From positions 1,461,501 to 1,525,500 of the forward strand of contig NZ_OY829944.1 in the NCBI RefSeq assembly GCF_963556105.2: a DNA stretch of 64,000 nt, given 5' to 3'. This DNA is from an uncultured Tolumonas sp. (GTDB lineage Bacteria > Pseudomonadota > Gammaproteobacteria > Enterobacterales > Aeromonadaceae). The position numbers were made by a program, and so were the translations under genes. A model generated the notes under the pieces. That model searched no databases and was not told the origin of the DNA. It saw only the letters and a program-made list of their open reading frames with translations. Of this stretch, positions 1 through 7,967 are shown one piece after another; position 1 is the stretch's first letter, and every line of letters starts with the position of its first letter.

Positions 1-82
1 ATCGCCTAGTTGATGAGTTTTCTGCTCCGATGGGTGTTACAACGAAACAGCTTTTTTTATCTCTTTTTTCTTGTGTTTCCAT
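1..82 (-). CDS. TIR-like/deoxyribosyltransferase-like protein, N-terminal fragment
   Basis: Only the first 27 codons are in the window; the gene runs off the left edge. The visible N-terminus contains CFVVTPIG followed by AENSSTRR. This resembles the first beta strand and loop of bacterial proteins annotated as TIR-like or nucleoside 2-deoxyribosyltransferase-like (the FVxxPIG motif), which are often nucleotide-binding defence effectors. A second in-frame ATG lies just upstream at 83-85; I chose the downstream one because GGAA sits six bases before it. The family assignment rests on one short motif. Confidence 0.5.
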   Translation of the reverse strand, partial: METQEKRDKKSCFVVTPIGAENSSTRR

Positions 83-101
83 CATTGGTTCCAATAATTT
101 A

Positions 102-151
102 TAACTTCGAATTGTGGGGCAGCGTAGCTGTCCCACACCAATTTTTTGTTA
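102..151 (-). repeat. attC site, class G
   Basis: 50-bp site. The stem CAGC/GCTG lies inside GGGG/CCCAC arms. It belongs to the HTH-2TM cassette on its right. Confidence 0.9.
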
Positions 152-156
152 TGTGT

Positions 157-630
157 TTATAGCTTGCGGCCAAGACGCTTTTCTATTTGACGTTTTTCCC
201 ACGCGGGGCTGAAGAAATGAAAAACTTCAAACACATTCAGGCCATGAGAAAGCACACCCAAACCCCAGCCAAGCATTGGCCACCAAGCCCAAATATAATC
301 GGGGTTTGTTGTTAGATTTATGATAAATAGGGTCGTGATCACAACCACGTATTTAATCAGGTGTGAATAGAAACCCTTAATATCTCGTACATATTCAATC
401 GCTTTTGCTTCGTCACTCGTAATTTGTTGTTGAGTATCCATGTCATTCTCCGGTGCAGAGTGTAAATCAGAGACCTGAACCTCAAACACAGCAGCTAAAG
501 ACTTAAGTGAATCAAGACCAGGATTTTGACCACGCTCAATGCGCTGAATAGTACGGATGCTTAACCCAGAAAACTCAGCCAATTGCTCTTGAGACCAACC
601 TCGTTGAAGTCTTAATTTACGAATAATCAT
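157..630 (-). CDS. XRE-family HTH regulator with 2TM domain
   Basis: This 157-aa protein has an N-terminal helix-turn-helix (residues 1-60; SQEQLAEFSGLS, then RTIQRIERGQ), a short linker, and a C-terminal pair of hydrophobic helices (about residues 92-135) resembling the 2TM domain. The family pattern is a membrane-anchored DNA-binding regulator. Its targets are unknown. It is the only gene of its cassette, and the roughly 180 bases upstream (631-813) hold no gene and could contain its promoter, although I see no clear -35/-10 pair. Confidence in the HTH part is high. Confidence 0.85.
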   Translation of the reverse strand: MIIRKLRLQRGWSQEQLAEFSGLSIRTIQRIERGQNPGLDSLKSLAAVFEVQVSDLHSAPENDMDTQQQITSDEAKAIEYVRDIKGFYSHLIKYVVVITTLFIINLTTNPDYIWAWWPMLGWGLGVLSHGLNVFEVFHFFSPAWEKRQIEKRLGRKL

Positions 631-813
631 TGAATTGCCCTAGTTGTGAAGTTCGAAATGACTATGAATAAATAAACCTAAAATTGTAACGACAGCAAGG
701 CGACATGAATATGACAACATAGAAAAATCAATAGAATAGTACACACAGAACGGAGATTGATTAGAACTCATTCTTTTGGACTATCTGCAACCAAATGCTA
801 TTTCTTAAACACA

Positions 814-863
814 TAACTTTTACTTGTGGGGTTGCGTAGCAATCCCACACCAAGTTTTTGTTA
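814..863 (-). repeat. attC site, class G
   Basis: 50-bp site with stem TTGC-GTA-GCAA inside GGGG/CCCAC arms. Confidence 0.9.
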
Positions 864-1040
864 GCTTTCGCATATTAAATTGAAATTATATAAAATAAAA
901 CAAACTATTGGATTGCTAATAGTTTAAATTGAATAGACATTTATTTAGATAAATATTCTTTATCAATTCATGTTCATGTCTATAAATCAAAGCCTCAGTT
1001 GAACAGATAAAAGCTTGCTTTGATAATTATAGTTTTGATA

Positions 1041-1274
1041 TTAATCATCAATGATTTTTTCACCACAACTTTCACAAATGAGATGACGGGAAAATTCATC
1101 CATAGAAGCAATAAAACTGCCTAAGAACCAGCTTTTGATGAAACCAGCAATGAATTCCTTAAGTTTTCTATTAGAAGAATTTTCAAAACCAGTTTTCTTT
1201 CTTACCAAAATCAATACATGATTCGTTTCTTTACAACAGCATTTACAATAGTGCCTTTCAATTTTATCGGCCAT
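1041..1274 (-). CDS. Small zinc-ribbon-like protein
   Basis: This 77-aa protein has a cysteine-rich N-terminus (HYCKCCCKETNH) and a second CxxC pair near the C-terminus (ICESCGEK), which together could bind one zinc ion as a zinc ribbon. The middle is weakly hydrophobic (FIAGFIKSWFLGSFIASM) and may touch the membrane. The ATG at 1272-1274 is preceded by TTGGAG at good spacing; a longer reading would run through the neighbouring attC and is rejected. Function unknown. About 175 bases between the preceding attC and the stop codon hold no gene. Confidence 0.65.
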   Translation of the reverse strand: MADKIERHYCKCCCKETNHVLILVRKKTGFENSSNRKLKEFIAGFIKSWFLGSFIASMDEFSRHLICESCGEKIIDD

Positions 1275-1292
1275 ATCTATCTCCAAGAAAGC

Positions 1293-1344
1293 TAACTTCG
1301 ACTTATGGGGCGGTTGAAAACCGTCCCACATTAAGTTTTTGTTA
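1293..1344 (-). repeat. attC site, class G
   Basis: 52-bp site with stem CGG-TTGAAAA-CCG, the commonest form in this array. Confidence 0.9.
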
Positions 1345-1370
1345 GGTAAACGTATATACGCGGACATATA

Positions 1371-1808
1371 TCAAGACTCGTCGATATAGCCCATGGTGAA
1401 GGCATTATTTTGATCTTCAAAAATAGCCATTGCTGTTGTCATACGTTTAAAGCCTAATTTTTTGTAAAAAGCCTCTTTGCCTGGTACTGCATAAAGAATA
1501 ATTTTCTTATGACCGGCTGAAAAGCGCAGTAATTCTGAAACAATGTGTTTGCCTAAACCAGCACCCTGATAGTCTGGATGTATAGCGACATCGCAAATGT
1601 AAGCACAATCAACACCATCAGCTAATACCCGACCCGCACCAATGTATTGTGAGTCATGAGAAACAATACATTTGAACATGCTATTCGAATAAGCAAGAGA
1701 TAACCCTTCAGGTGTTTTGTTGCCTAGCGGAGCAATTCGATACAAATGGGCTAGGGCATGCCAATTGATATGATCAGAATCAAACTGCCATGAAAACTGT
1801 GGATCCAT
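1371..1808 (-). CDS. GNAT-family N-acetyltransferase
   Basis: This 145-aa protein has the GNAT core. Beta-strand 4 CDVAIHPDYQ is followed by the acetyl-CoA pyrophosphate loop QGAGLGKHIV (Q/RxxGxG/A type), and the C-terminal part has AFYKKLGFKRM. The family transfers acetyl from acetyl-CoA to an amine; the substrate cannot be told here. It is the second gene of a two-gene cassette, 11 bases after the VOC gene (1820-2212), so the two are probably co-transcribed. Confidence 0.9.
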   Translation of the reverse strand: MDPQFSWQFDSDHINWHALAHLYRIAPLGNKTPEGLSLAYSNSMFKCIVSHDSQYIGAGRVLADGVDCAYICDVAIHPDYQGAGLGKHIVSELLRFSAGHKKIILYAVPGKEAFYKKLGFKRMTTAMAIFEDQNNAFTMGYIDES

Positions 1809-1819
1809 AGTAATTACTC

Positions 1820-2212
1820 TTAATAAGGTCTATGGCAAACGACACATAATTTATTCCCATCCGGGTCGCGAAAATAGGCGCCATAATAATGCTCATGATA
1901 TTCAGGGCGAAGATCCGGAGCCCCCTCAGATGAACCACCATGAGCTAATGCAACGGCATAGGCTTCATCAACAATAGCGCGTGTGTCAGCAGAAAATGCA
2001 ACCATCTGACCGTTACCGCATTCATGAGGTAATTGATTGTACGGTTTACCAATTAGGAAGAGAGGTCTTGGGTCAGGATCAGATTGCCAACCAGCCCATG
2101 GTCGGGCTTTATCACAAAATCTGGGTTTTACGCCTAACACATTCATCAGAGGATTATAGAAAGCCAACGCCTTATCAAAATCAGTAACACCGACGAATAT
2201 ATGTGAAAACAT
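1820..2212 (-). CDS. VOC (glyoxalase/bleomycin resistance-like) family protein
   Basis: This 130-aa protein starts MFSHIFVGVTDFDKALAFY and has the second VOC half at YGAYFRDPDGNKLCVVCHRPY. These are the paired beta-alpha-beta-beta-beta modules of the vicinal oxygen chelate fold. Such proteins act as metal-dependent isomerases or dioxygenases, or bind small molecules; the substrate is unknown. It is the first gene of a two-gene cassette, with the GNAT gene directly downstream and no attC between them. Confidence 0.88.
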   Translation of the reverse strand: MFSHIFVGVTDFDKALAFYNPLMNVLGVKPRFCDKARPWAGWQSDPDPRPLFLIGKPYNQLPHECGNGQMVAFSADTRAIVDEAYAVALAHGGSSEGAPDLRPEYHEHYYGAYFRDPDGNKLCVVCHRPY

Positions 2213-2232
2213 GGAGACTCTCCCAGTTTACC

Positions 2233-2282
2233 TAACTTCGACTTGTGGGGCCGCAAAGCGGTCCCACACCAAGTTTTTGTTA
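2233..2282 (-). repeat. attC site, class G
   Basis: 50-bp site with stem CCGC-AAA-GCGG. Confidence 0.9.
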
Positions 2283-2301
2283 ATTTGAAGCCCGCATATG
2301 A

Positions 2302-2975
2302 TTAACTTTCATTAAAAAATTTAGCAGATATAGTCATAATCGAACCTATGAAAAACAGCAGAATGAATAAAACTGTAAACATGTTTTGCCTTGAATCAAT
2401 ACCTGCTAGAACAAAACTTATTATTTGATTGCATTTATTATTTTTACTCTCAATAAGGTACTCTATTTCATTGATGTGTCCGATAGGGATTTTTATCATA
2501 TCTTCATTAATTTTTGCTTCAGGGATCAGGCTATCAATTGAATTAGCAAGCCCCTTTGTGTTATTTAATTCGTGTTCTAAATTTTTTGATTGTTCATGGT
2601 CTAGGTAATTAGAGTAATTTTCAATTTTTGTTAGTAGATTGGCTTGTAATTCAAAAGTTGTTTTGTATATAAATAGTATTTTTTCAAGGATTTTAACTGT
2701 TTTTTCTAGTTCATCTTTTGGTTGGCTTGATATATCACTAAAATTAAGCGAATTAACATCAATTGAGTTAACCAATGTAATCTCACTTTTTGAAGCTCCA
2801 ATAGTATTTGGTTGTTGTTATATAAATTGATGATTTCAACTTGGAACTGTTGCTTTTCGTCACTTAAGTTTTGAACACCAATGATCTGGCATAGTGTTGA
2901 GAATAAAATAATAATAAGACCTAATATGTCAATTTGCTTGTGTTTATATTTTAATTTTTTAATTATATGGTTCAT
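2302..2975 (-). pseudogene. Two-TM coiled-coil protein, probably frameshifted
   Basis: Two overlapping frames together look like one protein. The first (2706-2975, from an ATG) has a transmembrane helix at residues 18-34 (DILGLIIILFSTLCQIIG) and a helical stretch ending in NLYNNNQ. The second frame (2302 to about 2820) opens just after a stop near the same AAC repeat. It continues with a charged helical region and a C-terminal transmembrane helix (MFTVLFILLFFIGSIMTI). The second frame has only a TTG start (2773-2775) without a good ribosome site. I infer a one-base change in or after the run of AAC codons near 2810-2822. Two overlapping genes are the alternative. Confidence 0.55.
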
Positions 2976-2997
2976 AATGGCTCTAATGCTTTCAAAT

Positions 2998-3051
2998 TAA
3001 CTTAGACTTAAGTGGCGGCATGAAATGCCGTCCGACTTTAAGTTTTTGTTA
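2998..3051 (-). repeat. attC site, class S
   Basis: 54-bp site with stem GGCAT-GAA-ATGCC. The same form recurs at 44584, before the second copy of the same TA cassette. Confidence 0.9.
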
Positions 3052-3207
3052 ATTGGTTTGTTTGACTCTCGATTTTACTACAAAACGTTTTAATGAATGA
3101 CGCTGCCGACGCCAATTTATTTCGATAAGCACGTCAGCCCTGCGCTTGTTGGTTACTGGGTGTTGCGCTCACATTTGTGTGACAAGGTCAATTAAGGGTA
3201 ACAGCGC

Positions 3208-3486
3208 ATGGATACCAGAATTCAATTTCGTGTTGATGAAGAAACAAAACGCTTGGCACAACTTATGGCTGAAAGCCAAGGCCGGACATTAAGCGATGCT
3301 TGTCGCCAGTTAGCCGAACAGTTGGCTGACGAACAAAGAAAAATCATGTCACACGATGCATGGTTAACAGAGCAAGTGAATATAGCGTTTGAAAAAATAG
3401 ACTCAGGAAACGCTGTGTTTCTCACACACGAACAAGCTCAAAAACGAATGGCAGAACGTAAAGCAAAAATTCGCAGCAGAGGCTAA
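3208..3486 (+). CDS. Antitoxin of a ParD/RelB-like type II TA pair (copy 1)
   Basis: This 92-aa protein begins DTRIQFRVDEETKRLAQLMA, a ribbon-helix-helix DNA-binding start typical of RelB/DinJ and ParD antitoxins. The rest is charged and helical and probably wraps the toxin. The toxin gene starts three bases after the stop. It is on the plus strand, opposite to most cassette genes, so it must use its own promoter in the 150 bases upstream, where I could not pick a clear one. An identical protein is encoded at 44794-45072. Confidence 0.85.
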   Translation: MDTRIQFRVDEETKRLAQLMAESQGRTLSDACRQLAEQLADEQRKIMSHDAWLTEQVNIAFEKIDSGNAVFLTHEQAQKRMAERKAKIRSRG

Positions 3487-3489
3487 ACC

Positions 3490-3768
3490 ATGATTTATTG
3501 GGAAGAGGAAGCTCTGAATGATCGTGAAAAAATTTTTGAGTTTCTTTATGAGTTTAACCCTGTTGCCGCCGAAAAAACGGACGAAATAATAGAAGCAAAA
3601 GTCGAGAATCTGTTAGCGCAGCCTTTGATGGGTGTCCGGCGTAGTGGGCTACGAGGCCGACTGCTGATAATCCCAGAAGTATCAATGGTTGTATCTTATC
3701 GATTTGATGATGTAGATATCTATGTCATGCGCGTACTTCACCAGAAACAGAAATTCCCGACGCAGTAA
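3490..3768 (+). CDS. RelE/ParE-family toxin (copy 1)
   Basis: This 92-aa protein has the ParE/RelE fold signature: a helical N-terminus (EEEALNDREKIFEFLYEF), then MGVRRSGLRGRLLIIPE, VVSYRFDDVDIYVMRVLH. RelE types cut mRNA on the ribosome and ParE types poison gyrase; the sequence alone does not decide which. It follows its antitoxin by three bases in one operon. The protein is identical to that at 45076-45354; the genes differ at only a few bases. Confidence 0.85.
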   Translation: MIYWEEEALNDREKIFEFLYEFNPVAAEKTDEIIEAKVENLLAQPLMGVRRSGLRGRLLIIPEVSMVVSYRFDDVDIYVMRVLHQKQKFPTQ

Positions 3769-3821
3769 ATATTATTTTTGCCTGATATTAATGTTTAAAC
3801 AGCCATATTTTAGAAACCAAT

Positions 3822-3871
3822 TAACTTCGACTTGTGGGGTTGCGAAGCAATCCCACACCAAGTTTTTGTTA
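3822..3871 (-). repeat. attC site, class G
   Basis: 50-bp site with stem TTGC-GAA-GCAA. Confidence 0.9.
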
Positions 3872-3885
3872 TGTTTTTTACTTTA

Positions 3886-4293
3886 CTATGTTGAAATAAC
3901 ATGAAATTTAAAAGTTAACGCATTGTCTTTTGGGTTTAACTTTAAGTCTTGCCTGATAGCCAAAACTAAATTGGTTAATAATTTGTCATGCGCTTCAAGA
4001 GGTACCTGTGATAAACGAGTTAATTCTTGATATTGATGTAAACATTCAATTACTTGCTGAGAGGCAAATAGCGCGACTGAGTTAAATGCAAAAGTATAGC
4101 GTTTCTTAGATTCAGGACTTGAGTTTGAGCCTAAAATACCAGAAAGAGCTGACATGTATTCTTTATAATGTATTAATTTTTCCTTTCGCCAGTCAGCTTC
4201 TCGTTCTCTGCTTTTTGTTGTCCAATACGTTATTGCCGCAACTACTATTGAAGCTGATGCAGCAATTATTGAGACCACAATAGTATTGTCCAT
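3886..4293 (-). CDS. Membrane-anchored protein of unknown function
   Basis: This 135-aa protein has one N-terminal transmembrane helix (residues 5-23; VVSIIAASASIVVAAITYW) followed by a charged, helical cytoplasmic part (KSREREADWRKEKLIHYKEY). No catalytic motif is visible. The start is supported by GGGAG eight bases upstream of the ATG. Proteins of this shape are common as single integron cassettes, but no role is known to me. Confidence 0.75.
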   Translation of the reverse strand: MDNTIVVSIIAASASIVVAAITYWTTKSREREADWRKEKLIHYKEYMSALSGILGSNSSPESKKRYTFAFNSVALFASQQVIECLHQYQELTRLSQVPLEAHDKLLTNLVLAIRQDLKLNPKDNALTFKFHVIST

Positions 4294-4309
4294 GATGCTC
4301 CCTTAAACA

Positions 4310-4363
4310 TAACTTTGACTTAAATGGCGGCACACAGTGCCGTCCAGTTTCAAGTTTTTGTTA
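4310..4363 (-). repeat. attC site, class S
   Basis: 54-bp site with stem GGCAC-ACA-GTGCC. Confidence 0.9.
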
Positions 4364-4365
4364 GG

Positions 4366-5172
4366 CTAATTTACATTGAGACCAAATGCTCGACTACCTA
4401 ATTTTGTTTTAATAAGATTTTCTTGTTCAATTACTGTTTCTTTAGTTGAACTGTGTTCAAGAACACGTAGGATTGAGTATTTGAAATTTTTGTAGGCATC
4501 TGGGCGTTCAAGCAATAGTTCATTGATAAGTTTATTGCCGCCAGTTGGATTTTTTGCATAAAAACCCCATCTCTGCCATATACCACCTTTGCCGTAGGCG
4601 CTACCAACATATTGTTGGCCTGTTAAAGAGTCTAAAATTATATATACACCTGATGTTGACGATAACATTCGAAACCATTCCCTATTCGAGTCTGGATTGG
4701 AAATCATCACTTTCAGTTCATTATAGGTCAATTGGAAATCATAAAACCCAGGGAAGTCCATAACATAATTTTCTGGTAATACTTCTGAAATTTTCTTGTT
4801 ACCTTTGCTATGTAGCCATTGAGCCCAAGATCTTGTTCCTTCGCCCCAATTTATAATTAATCTACCTTTTAAATCTTCATAACCATCACATTCAATCGTT
4901 GTATAACTGTAGTCGTTAGTTTCTTCATTTTTGCTTTTATCTATAACCTGCCAAACACCTATAAATTTAGCATAACGATCTCGATCAGCTATAAATGATA
5001 TAATGTATTCAGCATCGCCAAAAACGTCCCATGATTGTTTATTTTGATAATTTTCAAATTTTCCTTCTTGCATCATATTCAAAAGGTCATATTTATCATC
5101 TTTATGTCTGAGTAATTTTACTTTTTTTGATTCTTTAAATCTTTCAAAATGTTTTAAATCTAAGATATACAT
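4366..5172 (-). CDS. GIY-YIG domain protein
   Basis: This 268-aa protein has a C-terminal GIY-YIG-type nuclease domain (about residues 170-262). It contains GVYIILDSLTGQQYVGSA (the GIY and YIG elements), then the arginine in GIWQRWGFY and the metal-binding glutamate in VIEQENLIKTKLG. The N-terminal 160 residues are unrelated to known domains I recognise and may bind a target. Family members cleave DNA, often in repair, mobile elements or phage restriction. It is the sole gene of its cassette. Confidence 0.8.
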   Translation of the reverse strand: MYILDLKHFERFKESKKVKLLRHKDDKYDLLNMMQEGKFENYQNKQSWDVFGDAEYIISFIADRDRYAKFIGVWQVIDKSKNEETNDYSYTTIECDGYEDLKGRLIINWGEGTRSWAQWLHSKGNKKISEVLPENYVMDFPGFYDFQLTYNELKVMISNPDSNREWFRMLSSTSGVYIILDSLTGQQYVGSAYGKGGIWQRWGFYAKNPTGGNKLINELLLERPDAYKNFKYSILRVLEHSSTKETVIEQENLIKTKLGSRAFGLNVN

Positions 5173-5198
5173 ATTTATGCCTAGATATAGATAGAGCC

Positions 5199-5252
5199 TA
5201 ACTTCGTTTTATGCGGTGGCACGTAGTGCCATCCGACATTAAAATTTTGTTA
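5199..5252 (-). repeat. attC site, class S
   Basis: 54-bp site with stem GGTGGCAC-GTA-GTGCCATC. Confidence 0.9.
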
Positions 5253-5260
5253 TAACTATG

Positions 5261-5296
5261 TATAGCTCTTGCGCTATATAGTCTTTGAGCTATACT
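5261..5296 (+). promoter_or_regulatory. Promoter and operator of the HigBA-like operon
   Basis: TTGCGC (5269-5274) and TATACT (5291-5296) are 16 bases apart, a plausible sigma-70 promoter. An inverted repeat TATAGCTC (5261-5268) / GAGCTATA (5287-5294) overlaps both boxes. By analogy with other TA operons, this would be where the HTH antitoxin represses its own promoter. Confidence 0.55.
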
Positions 5297-5318
5297 TTCT
5301 GCATACATAGGAGCTTGT

Positions 5319-5663
5319 ATGTGGACTGTTGTCACCGTAGAGCGGTTTGATGAATGGTTTCTGACACTTGATGAAAGTGAACAGCAAAGCATCTTAACCG
5401 GCGTATTTAAACTTGAACAGCTTGGCCCCATGCTAGGGCGTCCCGATACAGACACTTTAGCAGGCACCAAAAAAGTTAAAAATCTCAAAGAGCTTCGCGT
5501 TCAGCACAACGGAAAACCTTACCGGATTTTCTTTGCATTTGATCCACTCAGACAAGCAGTTATGTTATGTGGTGGCGATAAAACAGGGAATAAGCGTTTT
5601 TATGAAACGATGATCCCGATAGCTGAACAAGAATTTTTAGACCATCTGGACACACTGAGGTGA
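5319..5663 (+). CDS. HigB-like toxin (RelE superfamily, Gp49-like)
   Basis: This 114-aa protein has the phage-derived Gp49-like/HigB pattern: FDEWFLTLDESEQQSIL, LGRPDTDTLAG, NLKELRVQHNGKPYRIFFAFDP and AVMLCGGDKTGNKRFY. Such toxins cleave mRNA on the ribosome. The toxin gene precedes the antitoxin gene (5667-5969), the usual order in HigBA systems. A GGAG sits before the ATG. It is on the plus strand, against the array direction, with its own promoter just upstream. Confidence 0.88.
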   Translation: MWTVVTVERFDEWFLTLDESEQQSILTGVFKLEQLGPMLGRPDTDTLAGTKKVKNLKELRVQHNGKPYRIFFAFDPLRQAVMLCGGDKTGNKRFYETMIPIAEQEFLDHLDTLR

Positions 5664-5666
5664 GCT

Positions 5667-5969
5667 ATGGCCAAACCACTGAATGAGTTACTTAAAAAAG
5701 TGAATCCTGAGGTTGTTCAGGCGGCAAAAGAACAGGCTGAGCAAGAAATCCTGGAACTCAGACTGTCAATGCTTCGTGAACAACTCGAATTATCACAAGT
5801 TGAAATGGCGCACCGATTAGGGATTTCACAGCCCTCTGTCGCGAATCTTGAAAAAAGAGGGCAGGAGATCAAACTGTCATCATTGAAACGCTATGTTGAA
5901 GCCATGGGCGGCAAACTAACCGTTGATGTTCAATTCCCAGATGGTCGTCATATTGGCATGAATTTCTGA
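5667..5969 (+). CDS. HigA-like antitoxin (XRE HTH)
   Basis: This 100-aa protein has an HTH at residues 38-80 (LREQLELSQVEMAHRLGISQ, then PSVANLEKR) and a short C-terminal strand (KLTVDVQFPDG). It should neutralise the toxin encoded three bases upstream and bind the inverted repeat at 5261-5294. The order toxin then antitoxin and the HTH fold both fit the HigBA type. Confidence 0.88.
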   Translation: MAKPLNELLKKVNPEVVQAAKEQAEQEILELRLSMLREQLELSQVEMAHRLGISQPSVANLEKRGQEIKLSSLKRYVEAMGGKLTVDVQFPDGRHIGMNF

Positions 5970-6014
5970 TTTATGTTTTTACTGTGGGTAAACACAGATA
6001 TTTGCCCATAGTTA

Positions 6015-6068
6015 TAACTTCGACTTAATTGGCGGCACGTAGTGACGTCCAAATTTAAGTTTTTGTTA
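6015..6068 (-). repeat. attC site, class S, imperfect stem
   Basis: 54-bp site. The right arm reads GTGACGTCC instead of GTGCCGTCC, giving a mismatch in the stem. The same variant is at 14925. Confidence 0.85.
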
Positions 6069-6791
6069 AGTGTTGTCAATTAGCTTTTTAGTTAAATCGT
6101 ATAACGCCTGACGACCTTCACTTGTTTTTAAAATCTCTTTAATAACTTTCAACATCTTATTCGCTGCTGTTTTGTACCAAACACCCTTTGGATAAACATC
6201 TAATTCTGATTTTGTTTTATCTATGGTTTTGGATAGTTTCGAACTCTCTGCCTCCGATAACTTCATCGTGCGCTCAAGTTCAGAGACTCTTTCTTGTATT
6301 GCATCCAATTTTCGTCTGAGTTCATCAGCTTCATTTTCGGTGAAAAAATCATCTGGATTGTTAATGGTTTTATCTATGTTATCTTGGAATTCTTTTGTTA
6401 TATCATCAAAATCAAAAGAGTTTTTGTTCTTGGTGCTTTTTAAATCATCTTTTATATAATTAATCCATGTGGAAATGAACGATATCGCAGAGTCTAAGTC
6501 TTCAAAATTTTTAGTTTGTTGGTTTTTATATTCACCTGGAGACATTCTACACTTGAAGAGTGTTTTTTGATCAGAGTCAGGTGTTCTAGGCATGGTAACT
6601 AAAAACAGCGGATTGGTAGAGTTACTACTTTCGATGATTTCAAAGAAATAATTTCTTTTGGCAAGAAACTCGAGCGAAACTAGACAACTTCCATTGTCAG
6701 GAAATTTCACATCGAAATCTTCTTTACAAAATGAACTTAAATTTAATGTTTGAATAACATTAGCTATAACTGAATTTTTTAATAATGGCAT
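6066..6791 (-). CDS. Protein of unknown function with coiled coil
   Basis: This 241-aa protein has no recognised catalytic motif. Residues 155-210 form a predicted coiled coil (ADELRRKLDAIQERVSELER), followed by a conserved-looking tail (KGVWYKTAANKMLKVIKEIL). The start at 6789-6791 follows TGGAG; a longer frame through the attC is rejected. The stop codon TAA lies inside the attC R'' box, as in many cassettes here. Confidence 0.65.
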   Translation of the reverse strand: MPLLKNSVIANVIQTLNLSSFCKEDFDVKFPDNGSCLVSLEFLAKRNYFFEIIESSNSTNPLFLVTMPRTPDSDQKTLFKCRMSPGEYKNQQTKNFEDLDSAISFISTWINYIKDDLKSTKNKNSFDFDDITKEFQDNIDKTINNPDDFFTENEADELRRKLDAIQERVSELERTMKLSEAESSKLSKTIDKTKSELDVYPKGVWYKTAANKMLKVIKEILKTSEGRQALYDLTKKLIDNT

Positions 6792-6818
6792 AATTTCTCC
6801 ATTAGTTAATAAAACACT

Positions 6819-6872
6819 TAACTTCGTTTTATGCGGTGGCACGTAGTGCCATCCGACATTAAAATTTTGTTA
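6819..6872 (-). repeat. attC site, class S
   Basis: 54-bp site, same GGTGGCAC-GTA-GTGCCATC form that precedes most NUDIX copies. Confidence 0.9.
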
Positions 6873-7095
6873 TGTGATTTTGTTGTTTCAGCAAACAAGT
6901 CGATTTTGATGGTCATGGCTACCGCACTGATTAATGACGGATCAGATGCCCAACACCGGTTTTCTGCTTTTGATTTGCTCATAGAAACATGATGCCGAAT
7001 GGTGCTGAGAGAGACAAATGAAATCGAGGACTCAATTAAGCAAAACTGAGCTATATCAATGTTGATCGGGGATTTGGCAGGATAAACGGATCGCG

Positions 7096-7515
7096 TTAAA
7101 ACTTGGCACTGACGACAACCCCAGAATAATTAAGACAGTCAGAAATGCGCTGTTGTTGGACGCCACTGAGTTCTGAAATGGCGGCATAGCGAAATTCAGA
7201 ATGTTCGTTGCTGAGGATGATGTTAGAAGGTGAGGGCAGTTCACAGCGAAAAATGAACGCCTGTGAATTATAGGCTGAATGGAAATACACACCGCTGAGA
7301 TAGTTGATGAGAACATCAGAACCCAGTTCTTCACGGCACTCTCGGAGCAAGGCTTCGTGAATGGTTTCACCAGGTTCTAATGCACCACCAGGAAGCCCCC
7401 AAGATTTAGCGCCATAATCCGCTTTTAAGAGCAAAACTTCGCCGACAGAATTGAGAATAACAGCGTGACTGCTGAGTCTGAATTTATCATCAAAGGCATG
7501 ACTACCTCTAATCAC
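7096..7515 (-). CDS. NUDIX hydrolase, copy 1 (normal start codon lost)
   Basis: The protein carries a complete Nudix box, GALEPGETIHEALLRECREE followed by LG, matching GX5EX7REUXEEXGU. NUDIX enzymes hydrolyse nucleoside diphosphate derivatives. Three other copies start ATG-GCC-TTT. Here one base is missing at that point, so the ATG is out of frame. Translation could only begin at GTG 7513-7515, which touches the attC and gives five extra residues. The 220 bases after the gene (6873-7095) are conserved in all four copies but hold no gene. Confidence 0.75.
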   Translation of the reverse strand: MIRGSHAFDDKFRLSSHAVILNSVGEVLLLKADYGAKSWGLPGGALEPGETIHEALLRECREELGSDVLINYLSGVYFHSAYNSQAFIFRCELPSPSNIILSNEHSEFRYAAISELSGVQQQRISDCLNYSGVVVSAKF

Positions 7516-7516
7516 A

Positions 7517-7597
7517 TAACTTCAAGTTAACGGGCTGGGCGCAGCGAAGCGGAGACCAGTCCAGTGAGCAACGCGAACGGCGTTGAACGCCTTGTTA
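7517..7597 (-). repeat. attC site, class L
   Basis: 81-bp site of the long type with arms GGGCTGGGCG, GCGAAGCGGAGACC and a second stem GCGAACGGCGTTGAACGCC. It belongs to family A. Confidence 0.88.
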
Positions 7598-7892
7598 TGC
7601 AGTATTGAAAAAATGAACCCGATTTCATCTCGGAAGTAACGAGTGGTTCTCGGGCTAGCGTTCAACACTGTAAACAGAAAAAATGGTTGTAAGGAATTAC
7701 CCACGACGGCGTTGATGTGCAGAAGCGCATAATCGCCACGCCAAATTTGCTGAAGCTCACGACTAACTTTGTTTGGCGTATTATGCGCGGGCACCCCGCT
7801 GCTATAGTGAGCTGTAGATAACATGGGACTTGCAGCTAACACCGCTTTAAAACGTGAATTCCCCGCAAAACTTTCAGCAAATTAAAACTGCA
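7598..7892 (-). repeat. Gene-less cassette, family A, copy 1
   Basis: About 295 bases starting TGCAGTATTGAAAAAATG and ending AAACTGCA. No credible gene is present; frames through it change between copies. An internal hairpin has arms GCGCATAAT (7725-7733) and ATTATGCGC (7780-7788). Other copies have GCTCATAAT/ATTATGAGC, a compensatory pair of changes. Confidence 0.85.
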
Positions 7893-7964
7893 TAACTTTT
7901 AATTAAACGGCGGCACGCAGTGCCGTCCAGTGAGCGAATGCGAACGAGTTTGAATTTTTTGTTA
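7893..7964 (-). repeat. attC site, class L
   Basis: 72-bp site with stem GGCAC-GCA-GTGCC plus a GCGAACGAG arm. Confidence 0.88.
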
Positions 7965-7967
7965 TGC

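Noticed and set aside
1275-1367. N-terminal extension of the zinc-ribbon protein beginning MSAYIRLPNKNLMWDGF
   Set aside because: It is translated attC sequence; the same MWDGFQPPH-type residues appear in other frames that cross an attC.
3222-3425. A minus-strand frame opposite the TA antitoxin (also at 44808)
   Set aside because: Shadow of a clear gene with a ribbon-helix-helix start on the plus strand.
7522-7842. A 106-aa minus-strand frame in family A (also partly at 14656)
   Set aside because: It reads through the attC, has no ribosome site, and is interrupted in most copies.
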